From the NCBI GenBank assembly GCA_001795035.1, contig MGMW01000026.1:1-19587 (forward strand): 19,587 bases of DNA, in the 5' to 3' direction. The stretch comes from Chloroflexi bacterium RBG_13_53_26 (GTDB lineage: Bacteria; Chloroflexota; Dehalococcoidia; UBA2247; RBG-13-53-26). The translations under genes and the position numbers were made by a program. The notes below the pieces were generated by a model. The model was not told the origin of the DNA. It saw only the letters and a list, made by a program, of their open reading frames with translations, and ran no database searches. This document shows, in pieces, positions 8,361 through 15,442 of this stretch (positions within the stretch are counted from its first letter, which is position 1; every line of letters begins with the position of its first letter).

Positions 8361-8378
8361 GTGGGACTACGTTCCCAC
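8361..8378 (-). other. hairpin between tsf and pyrH
   Basis: A perfect 6-bp inverted repeat GTGGGA / TCCCAC with a 6-nt loop in the tsf-pyrH gap. In the mRNA it would fold just upstream of the pyrH start. It lacks a T-tail, so it is not a typical terminator; a processing or mRNA-stability element is possible. Confidence 0.4.
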
Positions 8379-8399
8379 AAGGATACCCTATCTAACTAT

Positions 8400-8903
8400 C
8401 TATTTGCCAAGCTCGAATCTGGTAAAACGGCCCACAATTACCTTCTCGCCAACCTTGGCCGAGGCCGCTGCTATGAGATCCGAGATTTTCTTACTGTCAT
8501 CCTTAATAAAGGGCTGTGCCAGAAGGCAGACCTCCTCGGGATTCAACTTCGTGTCCTGAGGAATCTCTTCGGGAGAGATGTACTGTGGGGCAGTAGCTGC
8601 CACCTGTAGTGCCAAATCGTGTGCCAGAGCCTTAAATTCATCGGTGCGTGCTACGAAGTCGCTCTCACAATTAACTTCAACCATTACCCCTATGCGTCCT
8701 CCGGAGTGAATATAAGCCTCAATCAGCCCTTGCGAGGCAACACGATCCATCTTCTTTTCAGCCTTGGCCAACCCTCGCTCTTGCAAAACCTCACTTGCTC
8801 TATCCAGATCACCTCCAGCCTCCTGGAGGGCCTGTTTGCATTCCATCACCCCTGCGCTAGTTTTCTCTCTCAACTCCTTTATCAAGGTCACTGAAATCTC
8901 CAC
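8400..8903 (-). CDS. tsf: translation elongation factor Ts (short form)
   Basis: Nucleotide exchange factor for EF-Tu. The N-terminal UBA-like domain (TLIKELREKTSAGVMECKQA, with DLDRASEVL after it) and the core exchange segment VMVEVNCESDFVARTDEFK are clear. At 167 residues it lacks the second half of the E. coli protein (283), like other short EF-Ts proteins. The start is GTG at 8903. It is supported by a perfect AGGAGG nine bases upstream (8913-8918) and by the family-like MEISVTLIKELREKT. This places the ribosome-binding site and first 47 nt inside the end of rpsB in another frame. Confidence 0.96.
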   Translation of the reverse strand: MEISVTLIKELREKTSAGVMECKQALQEAGGDLDRASEVLQERGLAKAEKKMDRVASQGLIEAYIHSGGRIGVMVEVNCESDFVARTDEFKALAHDLALQVAATAPQYISPEEIPQDTKLNPEEVCLLAQPFIKDDSKKISDLIAAASAKVGEKVIVGRFTRFELGK

Positions 8904-9699
8904 TGCTTACTTCCTCCTCGGGAACAAAGGTTAAAGAGGCAAGGGATTCTATGGCTTCTTCACCGGCCTTCTCTGCGCTCTCCTGTTCCGCTTTCTCTAT
9001 AATCATTTTGCCTTCCATCACAGCATCAGCTATTCTGCTGCACATAAGCTTAACTGCTCTCACCGCATCGTCATTGGCGGGGATGGGGTAGTCGATCTCA
9101 TCAGGGTTGCAGTTGGTATCCACGACGGCCACAATGGGGACCTTTAGGTGTCTTGCCTCAGCCACAGCAATTCTTTCTTTGGAAGGGTCAATGATGAAGA
9201 GGGCGCTTGGAAACTTGGTCATTTCCTTGAAGCTGCCCATTTGTTGGTTCAGCCTTTGAATGGTTCTTTCCATCTTCAGTGCTTCTTTCTTGGTCAGGCG
9301 GCCGAAGAACCCTCTTACCTTCTGATCCTCAAGGTGAACAAGATAGTCGACGCGCGATTGAATGACATTGAAATTAGTGAGCATGCCACCTATCCAACGC
9401 TGGTTAACGTATGGCATGCCACATCTCTTCGACTCTTGTTCGACTGCCTCTTGGGCCTGCTTTTTTGTGCCTACGAAGACGATGTCGCCCCCATCGGCTA
9501 CCACACCTGTGACGAACTTACATGCTTGTTCCAGTAGAGCCATTGTCTGCTCTAGGTTGATTATGTGAATGCCATTGCGTTCGATGAAGATATACTTCTT
9601 CATCTTTGGATTCCATCGACCAACCTGGTGCCCGAAGTGGGCTCCGGCCTCTAGCAGCAGTTTGACTGAAGTAAAGTTTGCTGTAGCCTGTTGTGTCAT
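8857..9699 (-). CDS. rpsB: 30S ribosomal protein S2
   Basis: Small-subunit ribosomal protein. Hallmarks: LLEAGAHFGHQVGRWNPKMK, IHIINLEQT, VGTKKQAQ, YVNQRWIGGMLTNF, ALFIIDPSKE, VPIVAVVDTNCNPDEIDYPIPANDDA. The protein is 280 residues, longer than the usual core (about 225-245). The extra part is an acidic C-terminal tail (about 238-280, rich in Glu and Ala) that covers the tsf start region. The ATG is preceded by GAGGTG and begins 6 nt after the hslU stop. It has no obvious own promoter, so it is probably transcribed with hslU. S2 genes are normally followed by tsf, as here. Confidence 0.97.
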   Translation of the reverse strand: MTQQATANFTSVKLLLEAGAHFGHQVGRWNPKMKKYIFIERNGIHIINLEQTMALLEQACKFVTGVVADGGDIVFVGTKKQAQEAVEQESKRCGMPYVNQRWIGGMLTNFNVIQSRVDYLVHLEDQKVRGFFGRLTKKEALKMERTIQRLNQQMGSFKEMTKFPSALFIIDPSKERIAVAEARHLKVPIVAVVDTNCNPDEIDYPIPANDDAVRAVKLMCSRIADAVMEGKMIIEKAEQESAEKAGEEAIESLASLTFVPEEEVSSGDFSDLDKGVEREN

Positions 9700-9705
9700 A
9701 TCACC

Positions 9706-11109
9706 TCACAAGATGTAGCGGCCGAGATTCTCGTCCCTAACTAAGCTCCCGACTTGCTCGATAACATATTTGGCATCTATCTCAATTTGCTGGCCTTTCC
9801 TCTCCGGGGCTGTGAAACTCAAGTCTTCCACCAGTTTCTCAACTATGGTGAATAGCCGCCTGGCACCGATATTCTCCGTGTGCTCATTCATCAATACGGC
9901 TAAGCGAGCCATCTCTTGAATCCCGTCTTCGGTGAAGACTACATTGACTCCTTCTGTGGCCAGCAGTGCTTCGTATTGCTTGATCAAGGAGTTGCGGGGT
10001 TCCACCAGAATTCTCTCCAGATCCTGTTGGCTCAGCGGATTAAGCTCCACACGCAGGGGAAAACGCCCCTGGAGTTCAGGTATCAGATCAGAGGACTTGT
10101 TTCTGGAGAACGTGCCGGCAGCAACGAAGAGTATATGTTCGGTCTTCACCGGACCGTATCGTGTTGCTACTGTAGTCCCTTCCAGTAGTGGGAGCAAGTC
10201 GCGCTGTACCCCCTCCCCTGATATATCTCTTCCCAGATCCAGCTTAGGACCACAAATCTTGTCAATCTCATCAAGGAATACTATGCCGTTTTCCTCTGCC
10301 TTTCTTATAGCCTCATCTATCACCTGGTCGAAATCAAGCAGCTTGTTGGCTTCTTCTCTGGTAAGAATGCGCCTTGCTTCCTTGACACGGACCTTCCGCT
10401 TCTTCTGCCCGTTAGGATTTCTGAAATTCCTGTAGTATTCATCGAACAGACTGTCATCGTCAATGTCCATCTCCAGACGTGGGTCGAAAGCTGATGCAGG
10501 CGGTTCTGAATCACCAACCTCAATCTCAACAAGCTGATCCTCCAATTTGTGACTGGCCAGCAGCTTGGCCAGCTTCTCACGAGTCAGGGTGGTACCTCCT
10601 TTTCCCTTCAATGATGGGGACCGTTTTGATACCTTGGAAATGCTGGCTGAGACTTGCTGGCTTCTTTCTGCTACCTGCTTACTCCTTCGTGTCAATTGCT
10701 GGTAGAGATAGCTGGCGATCCTCTCAATAGCCAATTTCTCGGCATTGCTTTCTATTTGCTTCAACTCTTCGCGGTAGACTCTGGCGGCGCTTACCTCAAC
10801 AAGATCGTGGATGATTGATTCTACGTCGCGCCCTACGTAGCCCACCTCAGTGAACTTGGTGGCTTCGGCTTTGGCGAAAGGAGCATCCATCATTACTGCC
10901 AGACGACGCGCTATTTCTGTCTTTCCAACCCCAGTTGGCCCTATCATCAGGATATTCTTGGGCATCACGTCAGAGCGGATCTCTGGCGGCAGCTTTCTTC
11001 GCCGCTCACGGTTACTCAAGGCAATAGCTACAACTCTCTTCGCCTCTTGCTGTCCGATAACATATCTATCTAGCTCTTCAACAATACTCCTGGGTGTCAA
11101 AACGGTCAT
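9706..11109 (-). CDS. hslU: ATP-dependent protease ATPase subunit HslU (ClpY)
   Basis: AAA+ unfoldase that feeds proteins to the HslV peptidase. Walker A is GPTGVGKT (57-64), pore loop GYVG (90-93), Walker B IVFLDEID (276-283), arginine-finger region LQGRFPLRVEL and sensor 2 GARRL (416-420). The variable I-domain (about 110-245) is charged and makes the protein somewhat longer (467) than E. coli HslU (443). The C-terminus ends GRYIL, close to the E. coli RFIL tail that docks into HslV, so the protease contact is probably kept. hslV, usually just upstream, is absent: the upstream neighbour is divergent. ATG follows GGGAG. It is first in the leftward operon. Confidence 0.95.
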   Translation of the reverse strand: MTVLTPRSIVEELDRYVIGQQEAKRVVAIALSNRERRRKLPPEIRSDVMPKNILMIGPTGVGKTEIARRLAVMMDAPFAKAEATKFTEVGYVGRDVESIIHDLVEVSAARVYREELKQIESNAEKLAIERIASYLYQQLTRRSKQVAERSQQVSASISKVSKRSPSLKGKGGTTLTREKLAKLLASHKLEDQLVEIEVGDSEPPASAFDPRLEMDIDDDSLFDEYYRNFRNPNGQKKRKVRVKEARRILTREEANKLLDFDQVIDEAIRKAEENGIVFLDEIDKICGPKLDLGRDISGEGVQRDLLPLLEGTTVATRYGPVKTEHILFVAAGTFSRNKSSDLIPELQGRFPLRVELNPLSQQDLERILVEPRNSLIKQYEALLATEGVNVVFTEDGIQEMARLAVLMNEHTENIGARRLFTIVEKLVEDLSFTAPERKGQQIEIDAKYVIEQVGSLVRDENLGRYIL

Positions 11110-11144
11110 ACAGGTCTCCCGAGGGCAGGTTTACATTAGCGTAC

Positions 11145-11173
11145 AGTTTAGCATAGAGGTTTTGGTAAGGCAA
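11145..11173 (-). promoter_or_regulatory. promoter of the hslU-to-proS operon
   Basis: Minus strand: -35 TTGCCT (11173-11168), exactly 17 nt spacer, -10 TAAACT (11150-11145) preceded by TGC, an extended -10. The predicted start near 11138 leaves a leader of about 29 nt with a GGGAG ribosome-binding site before the hslU ATG. It is the best housekeeping-type promoter for the eleven-gene operon. Confidence 0.6.
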
Positions 11174-11195
11174 GCGATTGTGATTCAGTCGCAGA

Positions 11196-11224
11196 TTGAC
11201 TTCGGCTGATAGCTGTGCTAGTAT
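11196..11224 (+). promoter_or_regulatory. promoter of the uracil-DNA glycosylase gene
   Basis: Plus strand: -35 TTGACT (11196-11201), 17 nt spacer, -10 TAGTAT (11219-11224) preceded by TGC. Transcription would start near 11231, which rules out the GTG at 11215 as translation start and supports the ATG at 11245. It is divergent from the hslU promoter; the two -35 boxes are 22 nt apart. Confidence 0.6.
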
Positions 11225-11244
11225 CGCAGCGGGCTGAAGGCGGA

Positions 11245-11847
11245 ATGTCTGCGCTGACCGATCTTTATAAGGAAATCACCGACTGCCGTCAGTGTGATCT
11301 ATGTAGACAGCGCAACAGGGCGGTCCCCGGTGAAGGGGCAGAGGAAGCCGCCATAGTATTCATTGGTGAAGCTCCTGGCTGGCATGAAGACCAGCAAGGA
11401 CGTCCTTTTGTGGGTCCTGCTGGGCAGTTTCTTGATGAATTGCTTGCCTTGATTGGAATGAAGAGGCAGGAAGTCTACATATGCAACGTCCTCAAATGTC
11501 GGCCACCCGGCAACCGAGACCCCTTGCCAATAGAGATCAAGACATGTCAGCAATGGCTTGACCGTCAATTGGGATTGCTTCGTCCCAATATAATTGTTAC
11601 TCTGGGGAGATACTCCATGGCAAGATTTTTTCCTGGGCAAACGATTAGCAAGATCCACGGCAAGGCACGCAGGGAAGACGGCATCATCTACTATGCCATG
11701 TATCATCCCGCAGCCGCTCTACACCAGCAGAACCTGCGCGAAACGATTCGGGCCGATATGCTCAAGATCCCTTCGTTGCTGGCAGAAACGAAACCATCCC
11801 CCGATACGAAGGCAACGGAGAAACCTCAGCAACTGAGCTTGCTATAG
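11245..11847 (+). CDS. uracil-DNA glycosylase, family 4 (iron-sulfur)
   Basis: Removes uracil from DNA at the start of base excision repair. The 200 residues carry the family 4 pattern: cluster cysteines C14 and C17 (ITDCRQC), C85 (NVLKCRPPGNRDP) and C101; motif A GEAPGWHEDQQGRPFVG (41-57); motif B MYHPAAAL (152-159). The ATG at 11245 follows AAGGCGGA and lies downstream of the predicted transcription start; a GTG at 11215 overlaps the promoter and is rejected. The last five residues, QLSLL (196-200), resemble the bacterial sliding-clamp-binding pentapeptide (QLxLF type) and sit on a proline- and lysine-rich linker. Divergent from hslU; ftsK follows. Confidence 0.93.
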   Translation: MSALTDLYKEITDCRQCDLCRQRNRAVPGEGAEEAAIVFIGEAPGWHEDQQGRPFVGPAGQFLDELLALIGMKRQEVYICNVLKCRPPGNRDPLPIEIKTCQQWLDRQLGLLRPNIIVTLGRYSMARFFPGQTISKIHGKARREDGIIYYAMYHPAAALHQQNLRETIRADMLKIPSLLAETKPSPDTKATEKPQQLSLL

Positions 11848-11857
11848 AGGTGTGCGG

Positions 11858-11938
11858 ATGCTGCGCAACGTTTGGGCCAAAGAGAAACAGGGCAGAAGGC
11901 AATACTTGCGCATAGAGCCAGGCAAGACGGATGGGTAA
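11858..11938 (+). CDS. possible 26-residue leader peptide upstream of ftsK
   Basis: A short open frame from ATG 11858 to TAA 11936-11938, in the 83-nt gap after the glycosylase gene. A GAGGTG box six bases before the ATG is a better ribosome-binding site than that of ftsK. The frame ends 8 nt inside ftsK, so its translation would bring ribosomes to the ftsK start. The peptide (begins MLRNVWAKEKQGRRQ) is basic and matches nothing I recognise. It may be chance; conservation in relatives would decide. Confidence 0.35.
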   Translation: MLRNVWAKEKQGRRQYLRIEPGKTDG

Positions 11939-14108
11939 GGGCAAGACGGGGAATAACGAGGGAACCTCTCCTTCAGCTTCGATTCTGGCGTTGCGGTTTC
12001 TCTGGCTGGTTTTCGTAGGAGTTCTTCTATTCGTTTTCTGGGACAGGCTGCTGGAGACGCTTGGACTGGGGACGTTGCTTCTCATATTGGCAGTAATAGG
12101 AGTGTCTGTCACATACTGGCTGCGAAGGCTCATCATATTCTGGGAACGATGGAATCTCTGGCTTGGCCTTGTTGTATTCGCTGTTGCCTTGCTGGGCATA
12201 CTTGCCTTCTTCAAACCTGAGGATGTGAACATCCTGGAAGATGCCTCCCTCGGGGGCACTTGGGGCCAGGCGATCATTGGGAACCCGGGCAGTGACTGGC
12301 AGACAGCCCTTGGCATCTTTCGTGTCATAGGCGTAATCATTATCGGTGTAGCTCTCCTGGCACCGGATTTCGCTCGGCGTGAGACGGGCAATTGGACAAA
12401 GAGAGCCATACCTGCTTTGAGGCAGCTTCTGCAGAAGGTGAAGGGGTCGGTGATGGGGCTGGGCAAGTACTACTCTGAACATCCACTACACCGACGTATT
12501 CTGTTATGGATAAAGGAGCATCGCATACCATTGATCTCAAAGGCGATTCGTTCCAGTGATCCCGAAGATGAGCCGAAGAAAAAGCCAGTGCCACAGCCAA
12601 AGGCATCCTCCAGAGCGGCCAAGGTAGTGCTTACAGACCAACCCCCTGGCTCCTCGGAGGAGTGGCAGCTTCCCGGCATCGACCTTCTGGATGAAACTGT
12701 CAAGGTGGAACTCAGCAAGACTGAGGCAGAGAGAAGAGCAAGGGCGATTGAAGAAGCACTGGCCAGTTACGGTGTGGAAGCAAAGGTGGTGCAGATAAAC
12801 CAGGGTCCTGCTGTCACCCAGTTTGGGGTGGAGCCTGGCTGGGACAAAAAGTACAAAGAGGTCAAGGATAAAGACAGATACGGCAACACCAGGGTGAGAA
12901 CCGAGGAGGTGTCCAGGACCAGAGTCAAAGTAGAGCGCATTACTTCTCTCGCAAATGATCTAGCGCTAGCTCTGGCAGCTCCGAGTATCAGGATTGAAGC
13001 GCCTGTCCCGGGCAAGGCGTTGGTGGGCATTGAGGTTCCTAACATTTCTGCCGGGCTGGTCCCCGTGCGCGAGGTTCTGGAAAGCGCCGCCTTCAAGAGA
13101 CTCAGCGGGCGTTCGAGATTGGCTCTGGCTTTGGGCAAAGGCACCTCCGGTGAGGCGTCAGTGGGTGACCTTGCCAAGATGCCTCACCTGCTTGTCGCCG
13201 GAGCCACTGGAAGTGGTAAGACAGTGTGCCTGGATGCCATCATTGTCTCCATCCTCATGAATAACACGCCCGACAAGGTCAGATTCATCATGATTGACCC
13301 CAAGCGGGTGGAACTCATCGCCTTCGATGGGGTGCCTCATTTGATGAATCCGGTTATCACTGAGAGTGAGAGGGCGGTGGACGTACTGAAGTGGCTGGCC
13401 CATGAGATGGACAATCGCTATCGAAGACTGGCGGAAGTAAGGGCGCACAATATCGAGGCGTACAACAAGAACACCAAGGTGGCTAAGGAGATGCCCAGTA
13501 TTGTACTAATTGTTGATGAATTGGCTGACCTGATGATGCTGCAATCCGATGAAGTGGAGCCCCTGCTCTGCCGTCTGGCGCAGATGGGCCGTGCGGTGGG
13601 TATTCACTGTGTGGTAGCTACTCAGCGCCCTTCGGTGGATGTGATCACTGGGCTTATTAAAGCTAACTTCCCCACCCGCATCAGCTTTGCCGTGGCCTCT
13701 CAGGTGGATTCGCGGACAATCCTGGACATGATGGGTGCGGAGAAACTGTTGGGGCGGGGTGACATGCTCTATCTCACTCCCGAGCTGTCCAAGCCGAAGC
13801 GTCTCCAGGGATGTTACGTATCCTCACAGGAACTTGAGAGACTGACAGCGTTCTGGAGCAAGCAGGCACGATCTCAGCCGATTGAAGTGTTGACTTACAC
13901 CGGTGAGGAAAGCTCTGGTGACCCGCTGTTGGACCAGGCGAGAAAGCTGGCCAAAGATGGCAAACAGATCTCGGTGTCCTATCTGCAGCGGCAGTTGCGC
14001 ATTGGCTCTGCTCGGGCGGAACAACTGGTACGCATTCTTCAAGTAGAAGAGGGTAATAAGGAAGGTGGGGCAGGCAAGTCTGATCAAGAAACACGACCCC
14101 AGTCATGA
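11931..14108 (+). CDS. ftsK: DNA translocase FtsK/SpoIIIE family
   Basis: Septal, membrane-anchored motor that pumps chromosomal DNA during division. Four membrane segments occupy about residues 20-36, 46-63, 76-94 and 130-145. A basic, proline-containing linker (about 150-245) is much shorter than in E. coli. The alpha domain starts near 255 (GPAVTQFGVEP at 292-302) and is followed by a charged insertion of about 28 residues (303-330) before RVKVERITSLANDLALALA. Walker A GATGSGKT is at 424-431, Walker B IVLIVDE at 524-530, then TQRPSVDVITGLIKANFPTRI. The C-terminal gamma winged helix is recognisable at ISVSYLQRQLRIGSARAEQLV (about 680-700) but its end is divergent. ATG at 11931, with a weak AAGACGG site. 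Confidence 0.95.
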   Translation: MGKGKTGNNEGTSPSASILALRFLWLVFVGVLLFVFWDRLLETLGLGTLLLILAVIGVSVTYWLRRLIIFWERWNLWLGLVVFAVALLGILAFFKPEDVNILEDASLGGTWGQAIIGNPGSDWQTALGIFRVIGVIIIGVALLAPDFARRETGNWTKRAIPALRQLLQKVKGSVMGLGKYYSEHPLHRRILLWIKEHRIPLISKAIRSSDPEDEPKKKPVPQPKASSRAAKVVLTDQPPGSSEEWQLPGIDLLDETVKVELSKTEAERRARAIEEALASYGVEAKVVQINQGPAVTQFGVEPGWDKKYKEVKDKDRYGNTRVRTEEVSRTRVKVERITSLANDLALALAAPSIRIEAPVPGKALVGIEVPNISAGLVPVREVLESAAFKRLSGRSRLALALGKGTSGEASVGDLAKMPHLLVAGATGSGKTVCLDAIIVSILMNNTPDKVRFIMIDPKRVELIAFDGVPHLMNPVITESERAVDVLKWLAHEMDNRYRRLAEVRAHNIEAYNKNTKVAKEMPSIVLIVDELADLMMLQSDEVEPLLCRLAQMGRAVGIHCVVATQRPSVDVITGLIKANFPTRISFAVASQVDSRTILDMMGAEKLLGRGDMLYLTPELSKPKRLQGCYVSSQELERLTAFWSKQARSQPIEVLTYTGEESSGDPLLDQARKLAKDGKQISVSYLQRQLRIGSARAEQLVRILQVEEGNKEGGAGKSDQETRPQS

Positions 14109-14127
14109 GGGGGCAGGATAGCTTCCA

Positions 14128-14154
14128 CAAGCTGACTGGTGCTGTGACAGCTTG
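14128..14154 (+). other. inverted repeat between ftsK and the CoA-transferase gene
   Basis: CAAGCTG (14128-14134) and CAGCTTG (14148-14154) can pair as a 7-bp stem with a 13-nt loop. No T-run follows, so it is not a good terminator. It is the only structure seen in this 77-nt gap. Confidence 0.3.
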
Positions 14155-14185
14155 AACAATATACCAAGTCAAGGAGGCCGGTTAT

Positions 14186-15376
14186 TTGGAAAAGGTACTG
14201 ACAGGTGTAAGAGTTCTTGATTTCTCCCGCTGGTTTGCTGGCCCATATACAGCTACCCTCTTGGCTGCCATGGGTGCTGAAGTCATCAGGGTTGAGAGAC
14301 CCGCCGGCGAAGAGGAGAGAAACTTCGGGCCGTATGCCCCTAATGGTGAGAGCATGCTCACCCTGGTCACCCTGCAAAACAGAAGGGGAATCACCCTTGA
14401 TCCCCTGAGTGACAAAGGCAGGGGGATAGTGGAGCAACTGGTCAGAAAAAGTGACGTGGTTTTGCATAGTTATGTCAGTGGATCACCGGAAGAGAGTCTG
14501 CTGAGCTATGATTCTCTGACGCAGTTCAACCCGGCGATTATTGTGGCCAAAGTCTCGGGGTTTGGCTCCACGGGTCCATATGCACAGCGCCCCTGTTTTG
14601 ATACTATTGCCCAGGCGCTGTCGGGGGCGATGAGCTACACCGGGTTTCCGGAGACTGCTCCTACAAGATCGGGCTATGCCTGGGTAGACTTCAGTACAGG
14701 CAGTCATACTGCGCTGGGCATAATGTTCGCCCTCTACCACCGACAAAGAACCGGCAAAGGGCAATTTATAGACGTTGCTTTGCTAGATGTGGCTGTCTCC
14801 TGTGTGGCCGGTCTGGCTGTGGCCGCTGAATACAAGGTCTCGGGCATCATCCGGGGGCGACAGGGCAATGCCAGCTACTACAACTTCACCAACTGCCTCA
14901 AGGCCAAGGACGGTTGGGTGATGCTTGGTACCTCGGGGACCCCCATTTGGAGGAGATTCCTCCGAGCCATCGGGAGGGAGGATTTTAAGGAAGACCCCCG
15001 GTTCAAGAACGACAGGCTTCGTTATGAGAATCGCCAGGCTATTCAGAGTGTGGTGGAGGAGTGGTTGAAGGACAAGACAGTTGACGAGGCCATCAAGATT
15101 CTGGAACAGGCCAGGGTGCCCTGTTCTCGGGTGAACAACATTGCGGAAATGGTCAATGATCCCCAAGTGGCAGCCAGAGAGATGCTCATTGATATGGAAT
15201 ATCCCGGCATAGGCAAAGTTCCGCTGCCTGGAGTTGTCATAAAGATGTCTGGCACACCCGGGGCTATAGAAAGACCTGCACCCGTAGCCGGCGAACACAA
15301 TGAGGAGGTTTACAGCAGCCTTCTGGGCTTCACGCCTGAGCAGCTTCAACAGCTCAAGGCAGAGGGCGTTATTTGA
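14186..15376 (+). CDS. CaiB/BaiF-type family III CoA-transferase
   Basis: Transfers CoA between acyl-CoA and a carboxylic acid through an aspartyl-CoA intermediate; the substrate cannot be told from sequence. The N-terminal GVRVLDFSRWFAGPYTATLL and GAEVIRVERPAG are typical. The catalytic Asp is D168 in WVDFSTGSH, aligning with Asp169 of formyl-CoA transferase. TGKGQFIDVALLD and the C-terminal PLPGVVIKMSGTPG also fit. The length of 396 is normal. The start is TTG, strongly supported by AAGGAGG with AGGAGG eight bases before it. The gene stands alone between ftsK and the pan operon promoter, with no acyl-CoA synthetase or dehydrogenase beside it. Confidence 0.92.
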   Translation: MEKVLTGVRVLDFSRWFAGPYTATLLAAMGAEVIRVERPAGEEERNFGPYAPNGESMLTLVTLQNRRGITLDPLSDKGRGIVEQLVRKSDVVLHSYVSGSPEESLLSYDSLTQFNPAIIVAKVSGFGSTGPYAQRPCFDTIAQALSGAMSYTGFPETAPTRSGYAWVDFSTGSHTALGIMFALYHRQRTGKGQFIDVALLDVAVSCVAGLAVAAEYKVSGIIRGRQGNASYYNFTNCLKAKDGWVMLGTSGTPIWRRFLRAIGREDFKEDPRFKNDRLRYENRQAIQSVVEEWLKDKTVDEAIKILEQARVPCSRVNNIAEMVNDPQVAAREMLIDMEYPGIGKVPLPGVVIKMSGTPGAIERPAPVAGEHNEEVYSSLLGFTPEQLQQLKAEGVI

Positions 15377-15406
15377 GCGCCTTCTGAGGGGTGCCAGCCG
15401 TTCTAC

Positions 15407-15436
15407 TTGACATATTAGACCTGAATCTGGTATGGT
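15407..15436 (+). promoter_or_regulatory. promoter of the pantothenate operon
   Basis: A perfect -35 TTGACA (15407-15412), 18 nt spacer, and -10 TATGGT (15431-15436, four of six matches). Transcription would begin near 15443, giving a leader of about 150 nt before the first start codon. It lies just downstream of the CoA-transferase stop, so the pan genes are probably a separate unit. Confidence 0.6.
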
Positions 15437-15442
15437 GAGAGT

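Noticed and set aside
11215..11244. GTG start at 11215 for the uracil-DNA glycosylase
   Set aside because: It overlaps the -10 region, so it would not be in the mRNA; the extra residues do not fit the family.
11762..12466. A 234-codon open frame on the minus strand opposite the ftsK membrane region
   Set aside because: It is the complement of hydrophobic membrane-segment codons; low-complexity Ser/Pro/Arg product and no ribosome-binding site.
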